Positions 3,761-6,494 of a DNA stretch of 6,494 nt are shown piece by piece. Positions within the stretch are counted from its first letter, which is position 1. Each line of letters starts with the position of its first letter. Made by a program: the position numbers and the translations under genes. Location of the stretch: assembly GCA_030426865.1 (NCBI GenBank), contig JAUHXN010000163.1, positions 1 through 6,494 on the forward strand, written 5' to 3'. Source of the stretch: a bacterium (GTDB lineage Bacteria; Bacteroidota; Ignavibacteria; Kapaibacteriales; UBA2268). Under the pieces are notes generated by a model, which ran no database searches, was not told the DNA's origin, and was given only the letters and a program-made list of their open reading frames with translations.

Positions 3761-6494
3761 ATGTCTAAATTTATTACAGCTTTAGTTTTATTTATAATTT
3801 CATTTAGTACTTCTAGTGCCCAGTTTTTTAATATTTCAAGTATTGAAACTGAAAAATTCCCGTGGGTAAGTACTATCTTTGTTGCAAAAGACGGTGATAA
3901 TGAATTTATTAAAAATGCTACAGTTGATCAATTTGCTATAGAAGAAGATGGGTTTTTTGTTCCTGTCTCAAAAATGAAAATAGAATGTTTTGAAAGCCAA
4001 GATGTTCCGGAGCTCTCAATTGTTATTGTGGTTGATAAATCGGGTTCAATGGAAGAACCATTTGATGAGAATAAACCAAATGAAACTCCCTGGCTAAAAG
4101 TAAGAGAAGGGGTTGAAGCGTTTTTAAATACAATAAAGTTTGTTGGTAGAACTGAAGCTTCTTTAGTTGCATTTTCAAATGATTCATACTTAGGTTGTCC
4201 TTTTACTGATGATCCACAACGAATACTTGATTCATTAGAAAAAATTATTCCAAGTGGTGCTACAAAATATGACCCACCTTTTATCAAGCCAGAATATATG
4301 TTTAATGGTGAATTAAGACAAGAAAGTGCAACTTCATTACTTAAAGATAGACCCACAAATATGAAGAGAATCGTGGTTTTTCTAACTGATGGCGCACCTA
4401 CTAATCCACCTAACACTTTAGAAATAATTGATTCATTAAACTACTATAATATCACTGCCTATAATATTTCTTTTTTAACCAAAATGGATCCATCTCTAAA
4501 TGAAATTGCAACTCAAACAAATGGACGTGCATATCTTGTTGAGAAAAAAGAAGATCTTGCACACATTTATACTGAAATTGCTATAGAAGCTCAAAAAGCC
4601 TATTTCTGTGAATTGAGTTGGTTAGCAGATTACCCTTGTTATGATTCACAAAGAGAGAGAACAGCTGATATTACATTTAAGGGAATTAGCCCCTATGGAA
4701 GAGGTAATCGCTCATATGTTATACCTGAAAGATTTATTCCTATCCGAGAATGGGATAAGAAAACTTATTCCTTTGGTAATCCGGAAGTAGGTCCAAATAA
4801 TTCAGTTATAAGAACTCTTAAATTAGTAATTGGTAGTGTCGATTTTGAACTTGAAGATTTAGAAGTAATACCTGATAACCAAGGGTTTAAGATCAATAGT
4901 GTTAAAAATAGTTTGGGAATTGATATTAATAACAATACTACTGTACAAGAAGGTGATACTATATTAGTAGAAGTTGAATTTGAACAGTTTGGCGCTAAAA
5001 CTCTTCGAACTGCGACTTTAACGGCTAATGGAACTCCATGTCTTACTGCATCACAATTAGTTGGTGGAACAACAGATATTATATTAGAATCACCAAATGG
5101 TGGGAATGTATTTACAGTCTGTGACAATATTAATATTAATTGGAACGGCGTTGAATTAGGAACTGAGGTACACATATCGTATTCAAATGACGATTTTGCT
5201 AGTGATTCTAATTTCATAGCTACATCTACTAATGCATCTTATAATTGGAGTAATATTCCTGCCCCTGGAGATTATAAAGTAAAGTTAAGAGTTGACCCAG
5301 AAGCAAGATATATATTTGCCATAAATGAAAAAAGTACTGGTAAAAGCCACGGAAGCTCTATAGCATTATCTAAGGACGAACTTTTTGTTTATAGTACTGG
5401 TCACTACAATGATACAATTACTTTTGACAACACAAAATTAACAAATGAAGGAAACTCTGATATTTTCTTAGCTAAACACAATTCAGCTGGGAAATTAATT
5501 TGGGCTAATTCTATGGGTGGACCAGGTTTAGATTCTGCATCTGGAGTTTGTATAGATGACATTGAAAATGTTTACATAACTGGTGCAACATCAGATAAAG
5601 CAAAGTTTGGTGCTTCGAGTGTTTCTGCTCCAGTAGGTGGTAGTGTATTCTTTGTTGCAAAAACTACTCCAAATGGAGGTACATACACAGTTAGAACAAT
5701 AGCTGCTAGAAACCCTTACACGACATTTGGTGCTTGGGGTACTAAAATAAGATATGATGAAGCAACGGATAGAATTATTGTTCAAGGTGGATCTAAAAAT
5801 GATATGGAACATTTGAGTCCTCCTTATTCATTCCAATCAAATAGACCTAGGTTTACTGCAATTTACGATAAGGCATTAAATTTATTAAGTATTACTAATG
5901 GTTGGACTGCTGGTGACTTTTCTTCAAATACAGATGTAACAGAAGATGGGAAATCTACATATAAAATTGGGACAATGAGTTCAGACAAGACCTTTGGTGC
6001 TTTTAATTTAAAACATAGTGGTAACAGTGATGTTTATATTACAAGGTTTGGTGAAAATGAACCAAGTGAAGATATAAGTGAAACATCATTCACAATAGAA
6101 AAGCCTGTACTTAACTTTACCGAGTCTGGGCCGATTAACTTTGCTGATACACCTATTAATGATGTAAATGCAAAACATTTAGTTCAATTTGTTGTTAATC
6201 AGAGTATTCTTCCTATAGATGTTGATTCGGTTTATATAACTGGAACTAATAAAGATGAATTTGTTCTTGATAAATCTTTTGAAGGTATTGTAGATCCTAG
6301 TTTGGTAAATGCTAGAGATATGTATATAAATTTTAATCCTCAAACGGCAGGAGCAAAAATTGCGACTCTAAATCTCAAAGGAAAATGTGCGGATTTAATC
6401 ACGATAGAATTAAATGGAAATGGAATTTGTGACTTAGTTACTACAAATGAAATTAATTTTGGAGCAACTAACCTTAATTTGACTTCTAATAGGA
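3761..6494 (+). CDS. Secreted multidomain von Willebrand A / beta-propeller / HYDIN-like protein (3'-truncated)
   Basis: The frame stays open for 911 codons to the right edge, so the stop lies outside. Residues 1-20 form a Sec signal peptide (Lys3, hydrophobic core, SSA before Gln21). Residues 35-75 resemble the beta-rich 'DQFAIEEDG' segment that often precedes vWA domains. The vWA domain (about 85-275) has a complete MIDAS metal site: DKSGS at 92-96, Thr168 in SGATKYD, and Asp210 in LTDGAPT. Residues 280-435 are unassigned beta-rich sequence. An Ig-like module (441-512) begins ESPNGGNVF and contains INWNG and VHISYSNDDF. Four propeller-like blades follow (531-766). A choice-of-anchor D/ASPM-SPD-2-HYDIN-like domain (783-890) starts LNFTESGPINFADTPIN and ends ELNGNGIC, and a second copy starts at NEINFGATNL (897). 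Nine cysteines suggest disulfides outside the cell. The role is unknown; surface adhesion or matrix binding is inferred. A C-terminal sorting domain, if present, would be downstream. Confidence 0.88.
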   Translation, partial: MSKFITALVLFIISFSTSSAQFFNISSIETEKFPWVSTIFVAKDGDNEFIKNATVDQFAIEEDGFFVPVSKMKIECFESQDVPELSIVIVVDKSGSMEEPFDENKPNETPWLKVREGVEAFLNTIKFVGRTEASLVAFSNDSYLGCPFTDDPQRILDSLEKIIPSGATKYDPPFIKPEYMFNGELRQESATSLLKDRPTNMKRIVVFLTDGAPTNPPNTLEIIDSLNYYNITAYNISFLTKMDPSLNEIATQTNGRAYLVEKKEDLAHIYTEIAIEAQKAYFCELSWLADYPCYDSQRERTADITFKGISPYGRGNRSYVIPERFIPIREWDKKTYSFGNPEVGPNNSVIRTLKLVIGSVDFELEDLEVIPDNQGFKINSVKNSLGIDINNNTTVQEGDTILVEVEFEQFGAKTLRTATLTANGTPCLTASQLVGGTTDIILESPNGGNVFTVCDNININWNGVELGTEVHISYSNDDFASDSNFIATSTNASYNWSNIPAPGDYKVKLRVDPEARYIFAINEKSTGKSHGSSIALSKDELFVYSTGHYNDTITFDNTKLTNEGNSDIFLAKHNSAGKLIWANSMGGPGLDSASGVCIDDIENVYITGATSDKAKFGASSVSAPVGGSVFFVAKTTPNGGTYTVRTIAARNPYTTFGAWGTKIRYDEATDRIIVQGGSKNDMEHLSPPYSFQSNRPRFTAIYDKALNLLSITNGWTAGDFSSNTDVTEDGKSTYKIGTMSSDKTFGAFNLKHSGNSDVYITRFGENEPSEDISETSFTIEKPVLNFTESGPINFADTPINDVNAKHLVQFVVNQSILPIDVDSVYITGTNKDEFVLDKSFEGIVDPSLVNARDMYINFNPQTAGAKIATLNLKGKCADLITIELNGNGICDLVTTNEINFGATNLNLTSNR
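5351..6058 (+). repeat. Four beta-propeller-like (SBBP-type) protein repeats
   Basis: Within the vWA protein, units of about 63-65 residues start near residues 531, 594, 659 and 723. Their shared pattern is a short strand ending in Asp, then a 'VYxTG'-type strand (VYSTG, VYITG, IIVQGG, YKIGT), then in three of the four a 'F-D/G' turn (TFDNT, KFGAS, TFGAF). A 'DIFLAK/VFFVAK/FTAIYDK/DVYITRF' strand follows. This resembles the SBBP beta-propeller repeat. At DNA level only the 10-mer TTTGGTGCTT recurs exactly (5606, 5726, 5993), so the repeats are old and diverged. Unit 3 is the most degenerate. Confidence 0.55.

Noticed and set aside
3928..5217. Two - strand open frames (3928-4416 and 4765-5217) under the vWA gene
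   Set aside because: They lie opposite a long uninterrupted + strand frame with a signal peptide and an intact MIDAS motif. Their Ser/Asn/Pro-rich translations are what the antisense of this coding sequence would give.

Overview
This is a compact, AT-rich bacterial chromosomal segment. Five protein genes are on the + strand and one tRNA gene is on the - strand, with little intergenic space. The organism cannot be named from the sequence. The secreted multidomain protein at the right end combines von Willebrand A, 'SPNGG' Ig-like, beta-propeller and HYDIN-like modules. A promoter of the Bacteroidota -33/-7 type appears to precede the tRNA. Both suggest the Fibrobacterota-Chlorobiota-Bacteroidota (FCB) superphylum. 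Clear Shine-Dalgarno sequences before several genes lean towards Ignavibacteriota/Chlorobiota/Kapabacteria-like lineages rather than typical Bacteroidia. This is inference.

Layout. Bases 1-549 hold the 3' part of purQ, the glutaminase subunit of FGAM synthase in purine synthesis. After 15 bases comes a small tatA (565-723), then a tatB-like paralogue (727-1008), then gatA (1019-2440, TTG start), the amidase subunit of the Glu-tRNA(Gln)/Asp-tRNA(Asn) amidotransferase. All lie in the same direction with gaps of 15, 3 and 10 bases, so they are probably one transcript. A tRNA-Ser(GGA) gene (2444-2530) is on the opposite strand, 3 bases from the gatA stop. Bases 2617-3681 encode an S66-family LD-carboxypeptidase with a twin-arginine-like N-terminus. 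From 3761 a large secreted von Willebrand A protein runs off the right edge with no stop in 911 codons.

How they fit together. purQ and gatA are core metabolism and translation genes. The two Tat components insert into the membrane and form part of the translocase for folded proteins; no tatC is present here. The carboxypeptidase about 1.6 kb downstream of tatB begins with an RR motif and is a candidate Tat client, which would place its peptidoglycan-trimming activity outside the cytoplasm. The terminal protein looks like a Sec-exported surface or secreted protein with metal-dependent adhesion potential.

I found no CRISPR array, insertion sequence, phage gene, toxin-antitoxin pair or evident defence system. 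The window is mostly ordinary core genome. The points most worth a second look are the possible Tat client, the domain architecture of the vWA protein, and the convergent tRNA/gatA junction.
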